Below, piece by piece: positions 1 to 10,082 of a DNA stretch of 64,000 bases. The translations under genes were made by a program, and so were the position numbers. Every line of letters begins with the position of its first letter. Positions within the stretch are counted from its first letter, which is position 1. Origin of the DNA: Nitrosospira sp. Nsp14 (lineage in GTDB: Bacteria > Pseudomonadota > Gammaproteobacteria > Burkholderiales > Nitrosomonadaceae); assembly GCF_900113575.1 (NCBI RefSeq), contig NZ_FOPV01000015.1, positions 37,758-101,757 on the forward strand. Direction: 5' to 3'. The notes under the pieces were generated by a model. That model was not told where the DNA came from and ran no database searches. It saw only the letters and a list, made by a program, of their open reading frames with translations.

Positions 1-274
1 TCCAACTGCTGTCCGGATTGAATGCAATCGACGACGGCATCAGTTTCTTCTTTTCCACGCGCTCAGGCGTACCGGAGCGGACATCGGTAATGTGCACGCC
101 GAGTCGGCGGGGGGACGCATAAGCTGTAGCGCGGCTCGTTTCCTCCAGCAAGCCTTGTGCCTTCAGCTGCCCGAATAGTTCGGTGGCGAAACTGTTCCCC
201 AATTTCCAGAGGGACTTCGGGGGCATCTCTTCGACGAGTAGTTCCACCAGCAGGTTTCGGACGGCGTTACTCAA
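1..274 (-). CDS. glyS: Glycyl-tRNA synthetase beta subunit, N-terminal part (cut by window edge)
   Basis: Encodes the beta subunit of the tetrameric alpha2beta2 glycyl-tRNA synthetase; beta carries tRNA recognition and editing-type domains. Only the first 91 residues are in the window. The opening residues ([13 protein letters not shown]) and the following segment with YASPRRL match the conserved beta-subunit N-terminus. The start appears to be TTG at 274, giving a 4-base TTGA overlap with the glyQ stop, which implies translational coupling. The gene runs off the left edge, so its completeness cannot be judged. Confidence 0.93.
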   Translation of the reverse strand, partial: MSNAVRNLLVELLVEEMPPKSLWKLGNSFATELFGQLKAQGLLEETSRATAYASPRRLGVHITDVRSGTPERVEKKKLMPSSIAFNPDSSW

Positions 275-1176
275 GCTATCTTCTCCAGCAACGGCTCCGC
301 CCACGCGCGAGGCGCCATCGGAAAACCAAGGCGTTTACGGCTCTCGTAATAGGACAGGGCCACGCTGCGCGCCAAGTCTCGAATTCGCGCAATATATGCG
401 GCCCGTTCGGTCACGGAGATTGCGCCACGCGCGTCCAGCAGGTTAAAAGTATGGGCGGTTTTCAATACCTGCTCATATGCCGGCAACGCCAGTTCCTGCT
501 CCACCAGATATTTCGCCTGGCCTTCATGGGCGGCAAAGGCGTGCAGCAGAAAATCGACGTTACTATGCTCGAAGTTGTAGGCCGATTGCTCGACTTCATT
601 CTGGTGGTATACGTCAAAATAGGAAAGGCCTTCGGTCCAGGTCAGATCGAAGACGTTTTCGACCCCCTGCAGATACATTGCGAGCCGCTCCAGGCCATAG
701 GTAATTTCGCCTGTAATTGGCTTGCAACCCACGCCGCCTACCTGTTGAAAATACGTGAACTGGGTCACTTCCATCCCGTTCAGCCAGACTTCCCAGCCCA
801 GGCCCCACGCGCCGAGAGTCGGGTTTTCCCAGTCATCCTCGACGAAGCGGATATCGTTCTGTTTCAGGTCCAGGCCGAGCTCTGTCAGCGAGCCGAGATA
901 AAGTTCAAGAATGTCGGATGGTGCTGGCTTCAGCACGACCTGAAACTGATAGTAGTGCTGCAGCCGATTCGGATTTTCGCCGTAGCGGCCGTCTTTTGGC
1001 CGACGCGCAGGCTGCACGTATGCAGCCTTCCAGGGTTCCGGGCCAAGCGCTCGTAAAAACGTTGCAGTATGTGAGGTTCCCGCGCCCACTTCCATGTCGT
1101 AGGGTTGGAGGAGTGCACAACCCTGCTTATTCCAATACTGTTGGAGTGTAAGAATGGTTTCCTGAAATGTGGGCAT
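271..1176 (-). CDS. glyQ: Glycyl-tRNA synthetase alpha subunit
   Basis: Catalytic alpha subunit of the bacterial alpha2beta2 glycyl-tRNA synthetase, which charges tRNA-Gly in the cytoplasm. The 301-residue length is normal for the family. The class II core is clear: the N-terminal [12 protein letters not shown], the conserved [16 protein letters not shown] stretch and the [18 protein letters not shown] block. It is followed without a gap by glyS, the usual arrangement. The ATG at 1176 agrees with family starts, although no strong ribosome binding site precedes it. Confidence 0.98.
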   Translation of the reverse strand: MPTFQETILTLQQYWNKQGCALLQPYDMEVGAGTSHTATFLRALGPEPWKAAYVQPARRPKDGRYGENPNRLQHYYQFQVVLKPAPSDILELYLGSLTELGLDLKQNDIRFVEDDWENPTLGAWGLGWEVWLNGMEVTQFTYFQQVGGVGCKPITGEITYGLERLAMYLQGVENVFDLTWTEGLSYFDVYHQNEVEQSAYNFEHSNVDFLLHAFAAHEGQAKYLVEQELALPAYEQVLKTAHTFNLLDARGAISVTERAAYIARIRDLARSVALSYYESRKRLGFPMAPRAWAEPLLEKIA

Positions 1177-1325
1177 CGAACGTAGAGATTTTTTATATTG
1201 GTTTTAACGATGCAATAGAAGGCTCGCGCATCGCCGGAAACGGGGTGAAAGGGCAAGGTATCTACCCGTAAGAGCGTAAACGATTTTGCTCGGCTTGCGC
1301 TGGAACCCTGCCACGATAGCGAATT

Positions 1326-2825
1326 TTACAGGTTTTTGCGCCTGCCGCGGGACGCCGGCAACAATGCAGCGAACAATATCATTCCCGCCAGTCCCAACAC
1401 CAGGCTGTTGCCGAAGCGGACATATGGGGTCGCGCCAGCAAAGCCCTGTGCCATGCCGTGCAGCGCGGTTGTGGTAAAGACTTCTACTTGTTGCAGCACG
1501 ACTCCACGTTCATTGATGATGGCTGTCACGCCCGTATTGGTGGCGCGAAGCATGTAGCGTCCGGTCTCCAAAGCGCGCATTTGCGAGATCTGCAGGTGCT
1601 GCCGTGGCCCGATTGACCGACCAAACCAGGCGTCGTTGCTGACGTTGGCGAGCAGTGTGGCTTGAGGCAGTTGGCGGATGATCTCTTCGCCGAACACGTC
1701 TTCATAACAGATATTCACTGCCACGCGCTGTCCGGCGATGTTCATGGGTTGCTGGTCGAGTCCGCCCCGCGAAAAGTCCGACAGAGGAATTTTCAGTACA
1801 TTGATGACCCATCCGAACACCAGCTTTAGCGGGATGAATTCACCGAATGGAACGAGGTGATGTTTGCGATAACTCTGATCGGGGGAGGTGCCGAAGCTGA
1901 ACATGGAATTGTAATATTCGTTGCGCCCGCTCGGCGCTTCAACCATGCCGACAAGAATATCCCCATCATTCTGTCTTGCATGGTTGGCAAGCTGGGCCAG
2001 GTAAGCGGGCGCCACCTCGTCGCGGAACAATGGCACTGAAATTTCCGGGGTAATGATCAGGCGGCTCCTGCTCTCTGCTGAAAGCCGGGCATAAGTGTCC
2101 ATCGAGGTAACGATCTGATCGGCGCGCCACTTCATATCCTGGGAGATATTGCCTTGTAACAGGCTTACCGTTACCGGTTCGCCTAGGGGCTCAGTCCAGT
2201 GGACATGCTGCAAGCCGAAACCGGCGAGCCAGATTGCGAGCAGAGGTAAAAAATAGCGCCGGTCGCGGAGTTTCGCTTGAAAAAGCAGTGCGAGGAGCGC
2301 GGCACTGCATACAACTATGAGCGAGATACCATATGCGCCCACTACGGGAGCAAAACCCGCCAGCGGGCTCTGCGGTACTTGCGAGTAACCCAAGGTCAGC
2401 CATGGAAAGCCGGTAAACAGTACGCTTCGCAACCAATCAGATAATGCCCACAACGCGCCTGCCGCCAACGCCCAGATTATTGGAGACGCGACGCGCAGTT
2501 GCTTTAGCGCCCACCCTGTAGCCGCAGGGAACAATGCCAGATAAGCGCAAAGAAAGATAAGAGCAAGCACTGCGATTGGCGCGGGCATTGCGCCAAAGTC
2601 ATGCAGGCTGACGTAAATCCATGTTACGCCCGCGCTGAACATACCCATGCCGAAAGAAAAGCCGAGCAAAGCCGAGTGAAATGATGTCGCGCTTTCGCGC
2701 CAAAGATGGCACAGTACCGCCAGCGTGAAAAGTGGGATCGGAAAAAGATAAAAAGGCGCGAATCCAAGCACCGTCAGCGCGCCGAGCAGGAGAGAGAGCG
2801 CGAGTTGCAGGCGGATTCTGGTCAT
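1326..2825 (-). CDS. lnt: Apolipoprotein N-acyltransferase
   Basis: Transfers the third acyl chain to the N-terminal cysteine of lipoproteins in the inner membrane, the last step before Lol export. The protein has 499 residues: several hydrophobic helices in about residues 1-210, then a periplasmic nitrilase-fold domain. The Glu-Lys-Cys triad can be placed at E261 (TPEIS), K321 (YRKHHLVPFGE) and C373 (NICYEDVFGE). Many family members lie downstream of a CorC-type gene; here the upstream neighbour is a histidine kinase about 200 bases away. The window holds many lipoproteins that would be its substrates. Confidence 0.97.
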   Translation of the reverse strand: MTRIRLQLALSLLLGALTVLGFAPFYLFPIPLFTLAVLCHLWRESATSFHSALLGFSFGMGMFSAGVTWIYVSLHDFGAMPAPIAVLALIFLCAYLALFPAATGWALKQLRVASPIIWALAAGALWALSDWLRSVLFTGFPWLTLGYSQVPQSPLAGFAPVVGAYGISLIVVCSAALLALLFQAKLRDRRYFLPLLAIWLAGFGLQHVHWTEPLGEPVTVSLLQGNISQDMKWRADQIVTSMDTYARLSAESRSRLIITPEISVPLFRDEVAPAYLAQLANHARQNDGDILVGMVEAPSGRNEYYNSMFSFGTSPDQSYRKHHLVPFGEFIPLKLVFGWVINVLKIPLSDFSRGGLDQQPMNIAGQRVAVNICYEDVFGEEIIRQLPQATLLANVSNDAWFGRSIGPRQHLQISQMRALETGRYMLRATNTGVTAIINERGVVLQQVEVFTTTALHGMAQGFAGATPYVRFGNSLVLGLAGMILFAALLPASRGRRKNL

Positions 2826-3028
2826 CGCGCATTATCCCGGATGCGGCGTCTGGACGGCGAGGGAACGCCATTTAAGTGCAGGGCCCGGGCATCATGGAGC
2901 CGCGCGACGTGTCCGCGTCGGAACGTGCGGCCCCTGTTGGCCGTGAAGTGCAAGTATGAACGGGAACGCATCAATGCCGGCGGCCATCGAACCGATAACG
3001 AATAACAAACGAAAAGATTTAAACGGCC

Positions 3029-4201
3029 TCAGACAGGCGCCGGCGCGTAGCTGGGCAACACCAGTCGAAAGGTCGAGCCGACATTGAGTTTCGACTCGAC
3101 CGCCAACTCGCCGCCCAGAAGCCGGGCAGCTTGCGCGGCGATCGTCAATCCCAGCCCGACACCCGGTTGGCCGTGTGTTTCACCGCGCTTGAAGGCATCG
3201 AACAGATTGCTCAAATTTTCCGGGGCGATACCCGGGCCCTCATCGCTAATACTGAGTACCCAGCCAGTGCTTTTGCCTTCCATTCCGTTCCGGGCCATGA
3301 TTCTTATAGTGCCGCTTGAGCTGTACTTTACCGCGTTCCCCAGGAGATTCTGCAACACGAGTGTCAATAAGGCCTCATCGCTATTGGTCTGCGCGCCCTC
3401 CGGCACGTCCACATCCAATTTCAATCCTTTGGACTGCGCTTCGTGCTGCGACTGATTAGCTATCTCTGATAGCAAATGCTTCAGATCAACGCGCTGAACA
3501 TTAACCTCGGCACACTCCTGCCGCAACTGCTCCGCCTGCAGCAACTGATCCATGCCCGAGGTCGTCTGCAGGATAGCCCGCTTGATAGACTCGATATCCT
3601 CTACGCTTTTAGCATATTCCGGCGCTTTGGCAAGCCTTGCCGCGAGAAGCTGCAAATGAAGCATGGCGTGATTGAGATGATTGCGAAGGTCATGCGACAG
3701 AAAGGAAAGGTATTTGGACTGGGTGTCAGTAGAGGCGCGAATCCTCTGCTGAAGATGTTCTGTGAACGCAATAACGCCAACCTGAAGGGCGGTGTCGATG
3801 GCCATATTCAAGGCGACATTGCTGCGGGCATCCATACCGCCATCAAGCGCCTCGGAAACATGTTCAATGACTATTCTTCGAACCAGCCTGTATTCGACGA
3901 TCAATTCACGGATGTTATAGTTCTCATGAAACCGCGTTGCCCCGTGGCTTCTGCTGCCCTTGATCAGTTCTCGGGTGGCATGCGGTTTGCCCGACGCCAA
4001 TGCCTCAGCCATCTCCTCCAGGATCGAAGGCAGCGAATTCCGCAGCTGTTGCAGAGTTAGCTCATCGGCGGTAGGAAGCGTGCTGCGCACTGCAATTTCC
4101 CACTCAGGGATGATGAAATCGGCGCGGGCGCGTATCGCGGCGGCGAGATGGGGAAAAGGGTGATGTGCAAGTAAATCAAGTGTCAGATCGTCTGTGGACA
4201 T
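3029..4201 (-). CDS. Soluble sensor histidine kinase
   Basis: A 390-residue two-component histidine kinase with no visible membrane segment, so probably cytoplasmic. Residues about 10-150 are helical and resemble the N-terminal RsbRD-like domain of some stress-signalling proteins (inferred from pattern only). The phosphoacceptor H170 lies in FLSHDLRNHLNH. The ATPase domain follows with the N box (LQNLLGNAVKYSS), G1 (DEGPGIAPENL) and G2 (GVGLGLTIAAQAARLLGG). No response regulator is adjacent, so it is an orphan kinase whose partner must lie elsewhere. Start ATG at 4201. Confidence 0.9.
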   Translation of the reverse strand: MSTDDLTLDLLAHHPFPHLAAAIRARADFIIPEWEIAVRSTLPTADELTLQQLRNSLPSILEEMAEALASGKPHATRELIKGSRSHGATRFHENYNIRELIVEYRLVRRIVIEHVSEALDGGMDARSNVALNMAIDTALQVGVIAFTEHLQQRIRASTDTQSKYLSFLSHDLRNHLNHAMLHLQLLAARLAKAPEYAKSVEDIESIKRAILQTTSGMDQLLQAEQLRQECAEVNVQRVDLKHLLSEIANQSQHEAQSKGLKLDVDVPEGAQTNSDEALLTLVLQNLLGNAVKYSSSGTIRIMARNGMEGKSTGWVLSISDEGPGIAPENLSNLFDAFKRGETHGQPGVGLGLTIAAQAARLLGGELAVESKLNVGSTFRLVLPSYAPAPV

Positions 4202-4605
4202 GAACTGTTCCCAAGATGGAGAGGTGAACCTGAAAAGAAGTCAAGATTTCGCCAAACCCATGCGGCGGGGGAAATAGTTGAAGCAAGCGGATTGCATGTT
4301 GAAAAGCGGCTTTATCCCAAAGTCTGCGGATGGGCGATGGTGAGTTTCCAAAATGTATTTTTAGCAAGCAGGAATGGCATTATACGATAGCTGACCCTGA
4401 GCGACGCAAGTGAACAACGTCCGTAAATAGCGCCTTTAATAGCGCCTTTTTTTTCGCTAGCCGCACCGAATATTTATGCTGGGGTGGTCACATGCGGGCC
4501 AAACCGGCAGGAAATCTCGATTCTTACCCATGTCAGCATATCAACTAAGCACTTACGCGTGATGGGTATTGTGTTAAACTTTGTAGATAGAGCATGAGGG
4601 AGAAT
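4202..4605. other. Intergenic region between divergent kinase and M23 peptidase genes
   Basis: About 400 bases with no convincing gene. It holds a perfect tandem repeat of a 12-base unit (AATAGCGCCTTT) at 4426-4437 and 4438-4449, followed by a T-rich run. AT-rich sequence around 4570-4590 probably carries the promoter of the downstream peptidase gene. A short minus-strand reading frame here has no recognisable features. Confidence 0.5.
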
Positions 4606-5922
4606 ATGCTGGTTCAAAAATTCAGGGCTTTGCCGAAAAAGCAACTGACCTTGACGAAAAGCAGGCTGCGCTGGTTGATTCTGTTATCGAGCATTCCCTT
4701 GTTCGGCATGGTGGCGGCGTTCGGTATCGCGCCGGGCACGTCGTTTGAAGAACTTCCCGTGGAGCAGGTTGTCCTCCGCCTCGAAGTTCCTGAGGTTTCT
4801 CCAGCCTCTGATCCCGACATGACATTCTGGCGGCAGGAACGAATCGAGCGGGGCGATACTCTCGCGGCCTTGCTGTCCCGTCTCGGCGTCAACAATCACG
4901 AAGCGGCAAGTTTTCTGCGAGACGTAAGGGATGTCAAGCCCATGCACCAGCTCATTTCCGGCAAGACTATCCACGTCCAGACCACTGCGACTGGCGAGCT
5001 CCTGGTGTTGCGGTACTTTCCAGGCGGCAGTGAGCAGCTGGTGATGGAGAAAAACGGGCATTCCTTCAGGATGAGCGAACAACCGGCAAAGCTGGAAACG
5101 CACATTCAGATGAAATCCGGCGTAATCAACAGTTCGCTGTTCGCGGCGATCGATAACGCGGGCGTGCCCGACAGCGTTGCCACCCAGATCGTGGATATTC
5201 TCGCCTCCGAGATTGATTTTCATCGCGATTTGCGCAAAGGCGATCGTTTTACCGTCGTTTACGACTCGCTTTATGGCAATGGCGAACCGGCAAGGCCCGG
5301 ACGGGTGCTGGCGGTAGAGTTCATCAATCAGGGAACGCCGCATCGGGCGCTCTATTTCGCTGCTGAAAATGGGGAAAGCGGGTATTTTACCCCTGACGGC
5401 AAGAATCTCCGAAAAGCATTCCTGCGCTCGCCGCTGGAGTTCTCGCGCATCAGTTCAGGTTTTTCGAGCGCGCGTTTTCATCCCATCCTCAAAACCTGGC
5501 GGGCCCATAATGGCATCGACTACGCTGCGCCCACGGGAACCCGGGTAAAAGCGGCCGCCGATGGGACGGTGGCGTTTTCGGGCTGGCAGGGCGGCTATGG
5601 TAATGTCGTAATTTTGCAGCATAACGGGGGCTACTCTACCGTTTATGGGCATTTATCTGTTTTCGCCAAGGGTTTGAGCAAGGGTCAGCGAGTCAGCCAA
5701 GGTGACGTTATCGGTCAGGTTGGTGCGACGGGAATGGCAACCGGCCCGCATCTGCATTATGAGTTTCGCTTCAACGGTGTGCAGCGCGACCCCACCAAGG
5801 TAGCCATGCCTGCTGCGAATCCGGTTTCACCCAAGCATCTGCCGGCATTTTACGAATACACCAAATCGTCAATGGCGCGTCTCGACATGCTGCGCGGGAC
5901 GAGCCTCGCCTTCCTCGACTAG
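4606..5922 (+). CDS. M23-family peptidoglycan endopeptidase (LytM domain)
   Basis: Envelope-anchored zinc metallopeptidase that cleaves peptide cross-links in peptidoglycan, by analogy with MepM/LytM proteins. One N-terminal hydrophobic segment (about residues 20-40) anchors or exports it. A middle region resembles the OapA/LysM-type domain of MepM-like proteins. The C-terminal M23 domain has zinc ligands in HNGIDYAAP (near residue 300) and in GPHLHYEF, plus the VVILQHNGGYSTVYGHL strand. I chose ATG 4606 because AGGGAG sits just upstream; ATG 4594 is the alternative. It probably shares a transcript with anmK 37 bases downstream, which would couple cross-link cleavage with recycling. Confidence 0.93.
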   Translation: MLVQKFRALPKKQLTLTKSRLRWLILLSSIPLFGMVAAFGIAPGTSFEELPVEQVVLRLEVPEVSPASDPDMTFWRQERIERGDTLAALLSRLGVNNHEAASFLRDVRDVKPMHQLISGKTIHVQTTATGELLVLRYFPGGSEQLVMEKNGHSFRMSEQPAKLETHIQMKSGVINSSLFAAIDNAGVPDSVATQIVDILASEIDFHRDLRKGDRFTVVYDSLYGNGEPARPGRVLAVEFINQGTPHRALYFAAENGESGYFTPDGKNLRKAFLRSPLEFSRISSGFSSARFHPILKTWRAHNGIDYAAPTGTRVKAAADGTVAFSGWQGGYGNVVILQHNGGYSTVYGHLSVFAKGLSKGQRVSQGDVIGQVGATGMATGPHLHYEFRFNGVQRDPTKVAMPAANPVSPKHLPAFYEYTKSSMARLDMLRGTSLAFLD

Positions 5923-5959
5923 GGTCCAGTCAGCGCCACAGGGGCATAGGCGGACAAAT

Positions 5960-7060
5960 TTGAAAACCGCTTATTACATCGGCATCATGTCAGGCACTAG
6001 CCTCGATGGGATCGACGCTGTCCTCGCCGATTTCAGTTCTTCATCCCCCTCGGTGCTGCACGCCTGTTACCGGGCATATGATCCCGACCTTCGCAATCGA
6101 CTGCTGGAATTGCATCTCCCCGGCCATGATGAACTGCATCGCGCTGCCATGGTCGGCAATGAACTCGCCCACCATTATGCACAGGCAGTGGCGCAGTTAC
6201 TTCGTGAATGCAATGTAAAGACGGCGGAAGTGGCGGCGATCGGATGCCATGGCCAGACGGTGCGGCATTGCCCTCAGCCGGGGAGGGACTATACGATACA
6301 ATTATACAATCCGGCGCTGCTGGTTGAGCTCGCCGGCATCACAGTGGTGGCGGACTTCAGGAGTCGCGATATCGCTGCGGGTGGGCAGGGGGCGCCGCTT
6401 GTCCCAGCATTTCATAAAGTGCTGTTCAGTCACCCCCAGGTTCATCGCGCCATAGTCAATATCGGTGGTATTTCCAATATTACTGACCTGCCGCCCAATG
6501 GCGAGGTTACCGGATTTGACTGTGGACCCGGCAACATTATGATGGACGCCTGGTGCTTGCGTCACACCGGCCACACGTATGACAACAACGGATCATGGGC
6601 AGCATCAGGCGGAGTAATACCGGCCCTGCTCGACAAACTGCTGGCGACGCCTTTTTTTTCCCTTCCACCGCCCAAGAGTGCTGGAAGGGAAATATTCAAT
6701 CTCGCCTGGCTGGAGAGTTGCCTATCTGGCGATGAGCTTCCGGCTGACGTGGCAGCGACTGTGCTGCAGTTAACTGTTGCATCAATTGCTGGGTCGATAT
6801 CCGATCATTTCCCGCACGTGACAGAAGTTTATCTATGCGGTGGCGGCGCGCGTAACGGGACGCTCGTCGCCCGAATGCGTACAGCCATGTCCGGAACAAA
6901 GGTGGAATTGACCGACAGCCTGGGCGTAGATGTTGACTGGCTGGAAGCGTTTGCATTTGCGTGGCTGGCGAAGCAGGTGATGCACGGGATACCGGCCAGT
7001 CTTCCTTCGGTAACCGGCGCAAGAGGCGCGAGACTTCTCGGGGCAATTTATCCTAATTGA
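5960..7060 (+). CDS. anmK: Anhydro-N-acetylmuramic acid kinase
   Basis: Phosphorylates and opens 1,6-anhydro-MurNAc to MurNAc-6-phosphate during cytoplasmic recycling of cell-wall fragments. The 366-residue length is normal. It opens with the phosphate-binding MSGTSLDGIDAVL and contains the family blocks VVADFRSRDIAAGGQGAPLVP, FDCGPGNIMMDAW and YLCGGGARN. The start is TTG at 5960; the next in-frame ATG would remove the phosphate-binding motif. Its place behind an M23 endopeptidase fits a wall-turnover pair. Confidence 0.97.
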   Translation: MKTAYYIGIMSGTSLDGIDAVLADFSSSSPSVLHACYRAYDPDLRNRLLELHLPGHDELHRAAMVGNELAHHYAQAVAQLLRECNVKTAEVAAIGCHGQTVRHCPQPGRDYTIQLYNPALLVELAGITVVADFRSRDIAAGGQGAPLVPAFHKVLFSHPQVHRAIVNIGGISNITDLPPNGEVTGFDCGPGNIMMDAWCLRHTGHTYDNNGSWAASGGVIPALLDKLLATPFFSLPPPKSAGREIFNLAWLESCLSGDELPADVAATVLQLTVASIAGSISDHFPHVTEVYLCGGGARNGTLVARMRTAMSGTKVELTDSLGVDVDWLEAFAFAWLAKQVMHGIPASLPSVTGARGARLLGAIYPN

Positions 7061-7136
7061 CCCTGCTCGAATTTAGCACTGACGGGGCAAAGAGGCCGTT
7101 CCCGGTTTTATGGTAAAAAACGCCCCTGATGGTAGG

Positions 7137-7505
7137 CTACATGGAAAAAGAAGATCCACACCCGCAGGTACTGGACGCCCCCGGGTTCTTGATAACGAAT
7201 TGCGCCCCTTCAGCATTTTCCTGATAGTCGATTTCAGCGCCGGCCAGGTATTGAAAACTCATCGCGTCAATGAGCAGTTTCACCCCGTTCTTCTCCATCA
7301 CCATATCATCTTCGCTGATTAGCTCATCAAAGGTAAAGCCGTACTTAAAACCAGAGCATCCTCCACCAGCGACGAAAACTCTCAGCTTGAGATCGTCGTT
7401 TCCTTCCTCCTCGATCAGCTGCCTGACTTTGTTTGCAGCACTGTCAGTAAAGATCAGTGGGGTTTGCATTTCTGCAACAAGGTTGGTCTCGGTTGGTGCG
7501 TTCAT
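7137..7505 (-). CDS. erpA: Iron-sulfur cluster insertion protein ErpA
   Basis: A-type carrier that delivers Fe-S clusters to apoproteins, essential for isoprenoid synthesis enzymes in many proteobacteria. At 122 residues it is a normal A-type protein. The three cluster cysteines are visible as C50 ([10 protein letters not shown]) and C114 and C116 (TCGCGSSF). It is convergent with anmK. The bactofilin gene lies just upstream on the same strand. Confidence 0.97.
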   Translation of the reverse strand: MNAPTETNLVAEMQTPLIFTDSAANKVRQLIEEEGNDDLKLRVFVAGGGCSGFKYGFTFDELISEDDMVMEKNGVKLLIDAMSFQYLAGAEIDYQENAEGAQFVIKNPGASSTCGCGSSFSM

Positions 7506-7560
7506 GTGCCTATTTGGATAAGTTAATGTGAAAAAATTTCTCGGCCCTGGCGAGACGGTG

Positions 7561-7971
7561 TTAATCCCCTTGGGATGCAGGAATCAATGGGACGACTTTA
7601 TTGTCGGCTTGCACGTTATCCATATGATGCAGCATACCATCGACCGATGCGCCAAGCTGTATTTCCATGGCTTTGTAATGTATATCTCCAGAGACCTTGG
7701 CCTTGGGCTGTAGTTCCACGTATTCGCTCGCATGGATGGCGCCAGACACCGTGCCGTTTATAACAGCGTGCGAAACGACGATTTTTCCCTCGATGACTGC
7801 TTGATCACTCAGTACGAGAGTACTCGACTTTTCACCGAGCGCGACGATATTCCCCGTAACGCGGCCGTCCACCCGCAACCCCCCACTGAAGTTGATGTTG
7901 CCATCGATGTGGGTTCCTACCCCGATCAGCGAATCAATTTGACTCTGGGGTTTCTCTGTTTTTCCGAACAT
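7561..7971 (-). CDS. Bactofilin-family cytoskeletal protein
   Basis: A 136-residue bactofilin (polymer-forming beta-helix protein, BacA/CcmA type), which forms membrane-associated filaments that guide cell shape or local wall synthesis. Glycine and hydrophobic residues recur about every six positions from [15 protein letters not shown] to [16 protein letters not shown], the signature of the right-handed beta-helix. A strong AGGAGG site lies 5 bases before ATG 7971. It follows the DUF6776 gene with a 10-base gap, so the two probably form an operon. Confidence 0.94.
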   Translation of the reverse strand: MFGKTEKPQSQIDSLIGVGTHIDGNINFSGGLRVDGRVTGNIVALGEKSSTLVLSDQAVIEGKIVVSHAVINGTVSGAIHASEYVELQPKAKVSGDIHYKAMEIQLGASVDGMLHHMDNVQADNKVVPLIPASQGD

Positions 7972-7981
7972 TCTTCCTCCT

Positions 7982-8722
7982 TTATAAGGACAAGTTCACT
8001 GTCTGCATAAGCCTCGCCTGCGACACGCCTTTTTCAAACACCTTCACCTGCATACTGTCCACAATGGCATCGGGCGGCAAGTGAAAGGTATTCTCTATTC
8101 TCTGGTAAAACCTGAAGTTGACATCCAACATCGGCGCCGAACTGTCGCTGGTTATGGGTATCATCATTTTTTCCCCATTTTGCTGGAAATGAACGGCGAA
8201 TTCCAGGCTTCCCTGGAAATCCTTTGCACGCGGTCCGCTTTGGACCAGCAGGAGGCTATAACGGTATTCCCCGGGCAACTTACCCCGTTCCAGCTTCAAC
8301 CGGCCAATCGAAACCTTTTGCTCTGATTTTCCTCCGACTGACCCCAGGTTCTGGAAAAATGCCAAGTCTTCTTTTAAGCGGATATTTTCGTTTTCCAGGA
8401 TCTTGACCTGCTTTGCGATATCTTCCCGAGCGACAAGGTCCATTTGCAGCTGCCGGTCCAGCCCGGCCAATTTCATGCGGAGTTCTTCATTATCCCGCTC
8501 CAGCCGGGCATTCAACTGAGATAAACGGTTTAATTCATCGCTGGTTTCGGTCTTGTCAAAGCCAGCGAACTTTCGTCCCGCATCATACATGCCCCATGAC
8601 AGCCCCAGCGCCAAGACAGCGAGAATCGCGATCACAAGCCATCGCACATACGCCGGCGTTTGGGGACGTATCGCTACTCTGGACGCCGATATGCCGTGCT
8701 TTTTTTTAAGCGATTTGATCAT
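7982..8722 (-). CDS. DUF6776-type single-pass membrane coiled-coil protein
   Basis: Function unknown. A protein of 246 residues from ATG 8722: a basic N-terminus, one membrane helix (about residues 29-50), a coiled coil of about 70 residues rich in Leu, Glu and Arg (from SDELNRLSQLN through ENENIRLKEDLAFF), and a beta-rich C-terminal domain. The layout suggests an inner-membrane protein with an extracytoplasmic coiled coil. It directly precedes the bactofilin gene, a common pairing in betaproteobacteria, so a cell-shape or wall role is plausible (inference). Upstream in-frame starts at 8746 and 8830 exist, and neither has a better ribosome site. Confidence 0.78.
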   Translation of the reverse strand: MIKSLKKKHGISASRVAIRPQTPAYVRWLVIAILAVLALGLSWGMYDAGRKFAGFDKTETSDELNRLSQLNARLERDNEELRMKLAGLDRQLQMDLVAREDIAKQVKILENENIRLKEDLAFFQNLGSVGGKSEQKVSIGRLKLERGKLPGEYRYSLLLVQSGPRAKDFQGSLEFAVHFQQNGEKMMIPITSDSSAPMLDVNFRFYQRIENTFHLPPDAIVDSMQVKVFEKGVSQARLMQTVNLSL

Positions 8723-8965
8723 GACAGCAGAACCCTGAGAAATCATCCTCGGTAGAGCGATTTGCCGCCAAGCTGGAAATCGCGAGCAGAGGCAATGTGA
8801 TGGTCTGACCCTGCAATTCAGGCTGAACAACCGCTTAAGCTACCCCATGAGCCGCTAATTTTACTGCAACTTGATCGCCGGTGCGCATGTAAGGCTATAT
8901 CGGAACAAATACGGTTATTCCGCCGGCCAGCGATCCCGCTACACTCAGAAAAAGTGACAGGGCGC

Positions 8966-9994
8966 TCAGGGCAGCAATGGAGCGTGGCTGATGGCGAGCG
9001 CTTCAGGTAAACCGAACATCAGGTTCATGTTCTGTACCGCTTGTCCTGCAGCGCCTTTGACGAGGTTATCCGTTACCGACAGTATTACCGCAGTATTGCC
9101 TCCTTGCGGACGATGGACGGCGATGCGGCAGAGATTTGAGCCCCGTACCGAGCGTGTCTCTGGATGAGCGCCTGGAGGAAGCACATCAACGAATGGCTCA
9201 TCGGCATAGCGGTTGGCGTACAGAGCCTGCAGATCGGCCTCGGCGGTCAGCTTGGCGTAGAGCGTAGCGTGGATACCGCGAATCATCGGAGTGAGATGAG
9301 GCACGAACGTCAGCCCGACCTCACGCTTTGCTACGGTCGACAGGCCTTGTCTAATCTCTGGCAAGTGACGGTGTCCTGGAACTCCATAAGCCTTGAAATT
9401 GTCTGCAGCTTCTGCATACAGCGTGTGCACCGCAGCGTTGCGTCCGGCGCCTGATACGCCGGACTTCGCGTCCGCCACCAGATTATCCAAGTCCGCGATA
9501 CCCGCTTCAACCAGCGGCAGGAAGCCTAGCTGGACCGCCGTAGGATAGCAGCCGGGATTGGCTATGAGCCTCGCATTCCTGATTTTTTCCCGATTAATTT
9601 CAGGCAGTCCATAGACGGCCTCGGCTATCAGGTCAGGGCAGGCATGAGTCATGTCGTACCATTTCTCCCAAGCGGCCACATCCTTTATACGAAAATCGGC
9701 GGATAAGTCGATTATCCGTACGCCCGCATCCAGCAACGGCCGTGCCTGGTTCATGGCGATACCGTTCGGAGTGGCGAAAAACACCAGGTCACAGCGCTCC
9801 AGGGAAGCTTCGGCTGGTTCACAAAATTTCAGTGACACTCGCCCTCGCAAACTGGGAAATAATTCCGCTACTCCCATACCTGCTTCCTTACGCGACGTTA
9901 TCGCCCGTATGCTCACTTCGGGGTGGTCGGATAAAATCCGCAGCAATTCCACCCCGGTATACCCTGTTCCTCCTACGATACCTACTTTAAGCAT
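8966..9994 (-). CDS. argC: N-acetyl-gamma-glutamyl-phosphate reductase
   Basis: Third step of arginine biosynthesis: NADPH-dependent reduction of N-acetyl-glutamyl phosphate to the semialdehyde. The 342-residue length is standard. An N-terminal Rossmann motif ([17 protein letters not shown]) and the active-site C149 in NPGCYPTA are seen. The start at 9994 is fixed by a GGGGAG site and by the family N-terminus MLKVGIVGG; a longer reading frame upstream overlaps the terminator and is not coding. It follows rpsI, with a hairpin terminator between them. Confidence 0.97.
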   Translation of the reverse strand: MLKVGIVGGTGYTGVELLRILSDHPEVSIRAITSRKEAGMGVAELFPSLRGRVSLKFCEPAEASLERCDLVFFATPNGIAMNQARPLLDAGVRIIDLSADFRIKDVAAWEKWYDMTHACPDLIAEAVYGLPEINREKIRNARLIANPGCYPTAVQLGFLPLVEAGIADLDNLVADAKSGVSGAGRNAAVHTLYAEAADNFKAYGVPGHRHLPEIRQGLSTVAKREVGLTFVPHLTPMIRGIHATLYAKLTAEADLQALYANRYADEPFVDVLPPGAHPETRSVRGSNLCRIAVHRPQGGNTAVILSVTDNLVKGAAGQAVQNMNLMFGLPEALAISHAPLLP

Positions 9995-10036
9995 AGTGCT
10001 CCCCTGTTCTCCGGCACGATTATAAAGTAACCAATA

Positions 10037-10065
10037 AAAAAGCCGCCAGAAAAGGCGGCTTTTTG
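10037..10065. terminator. Bidirectional-looking hairpin between rpsI and argC
   Basis: Perfect 7-base stem (AGCCGCC paired with GGCGGCT, 10041-10047 and 10054-10060) with an A run on the left and a T run on the right. Read on the minus strand it lies between the rpsI stop and the argC start and should end most rplM-rpsI transcripts. Confidence 0.85.
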
Positions 10066-10082
10066 TGACCAGCTGTAAACAA

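Noticed and set aside
157..1056. Long plus-strand reading frame opposite glyQ
   Set aside because: Fully antisense to a clear glyQ; its translation has no family motifs.
4176..4367. Short minus-strand frame upstream of the soluble kinase
   Set aside because: No ribosome site, no family features, overlaps the kinase start.
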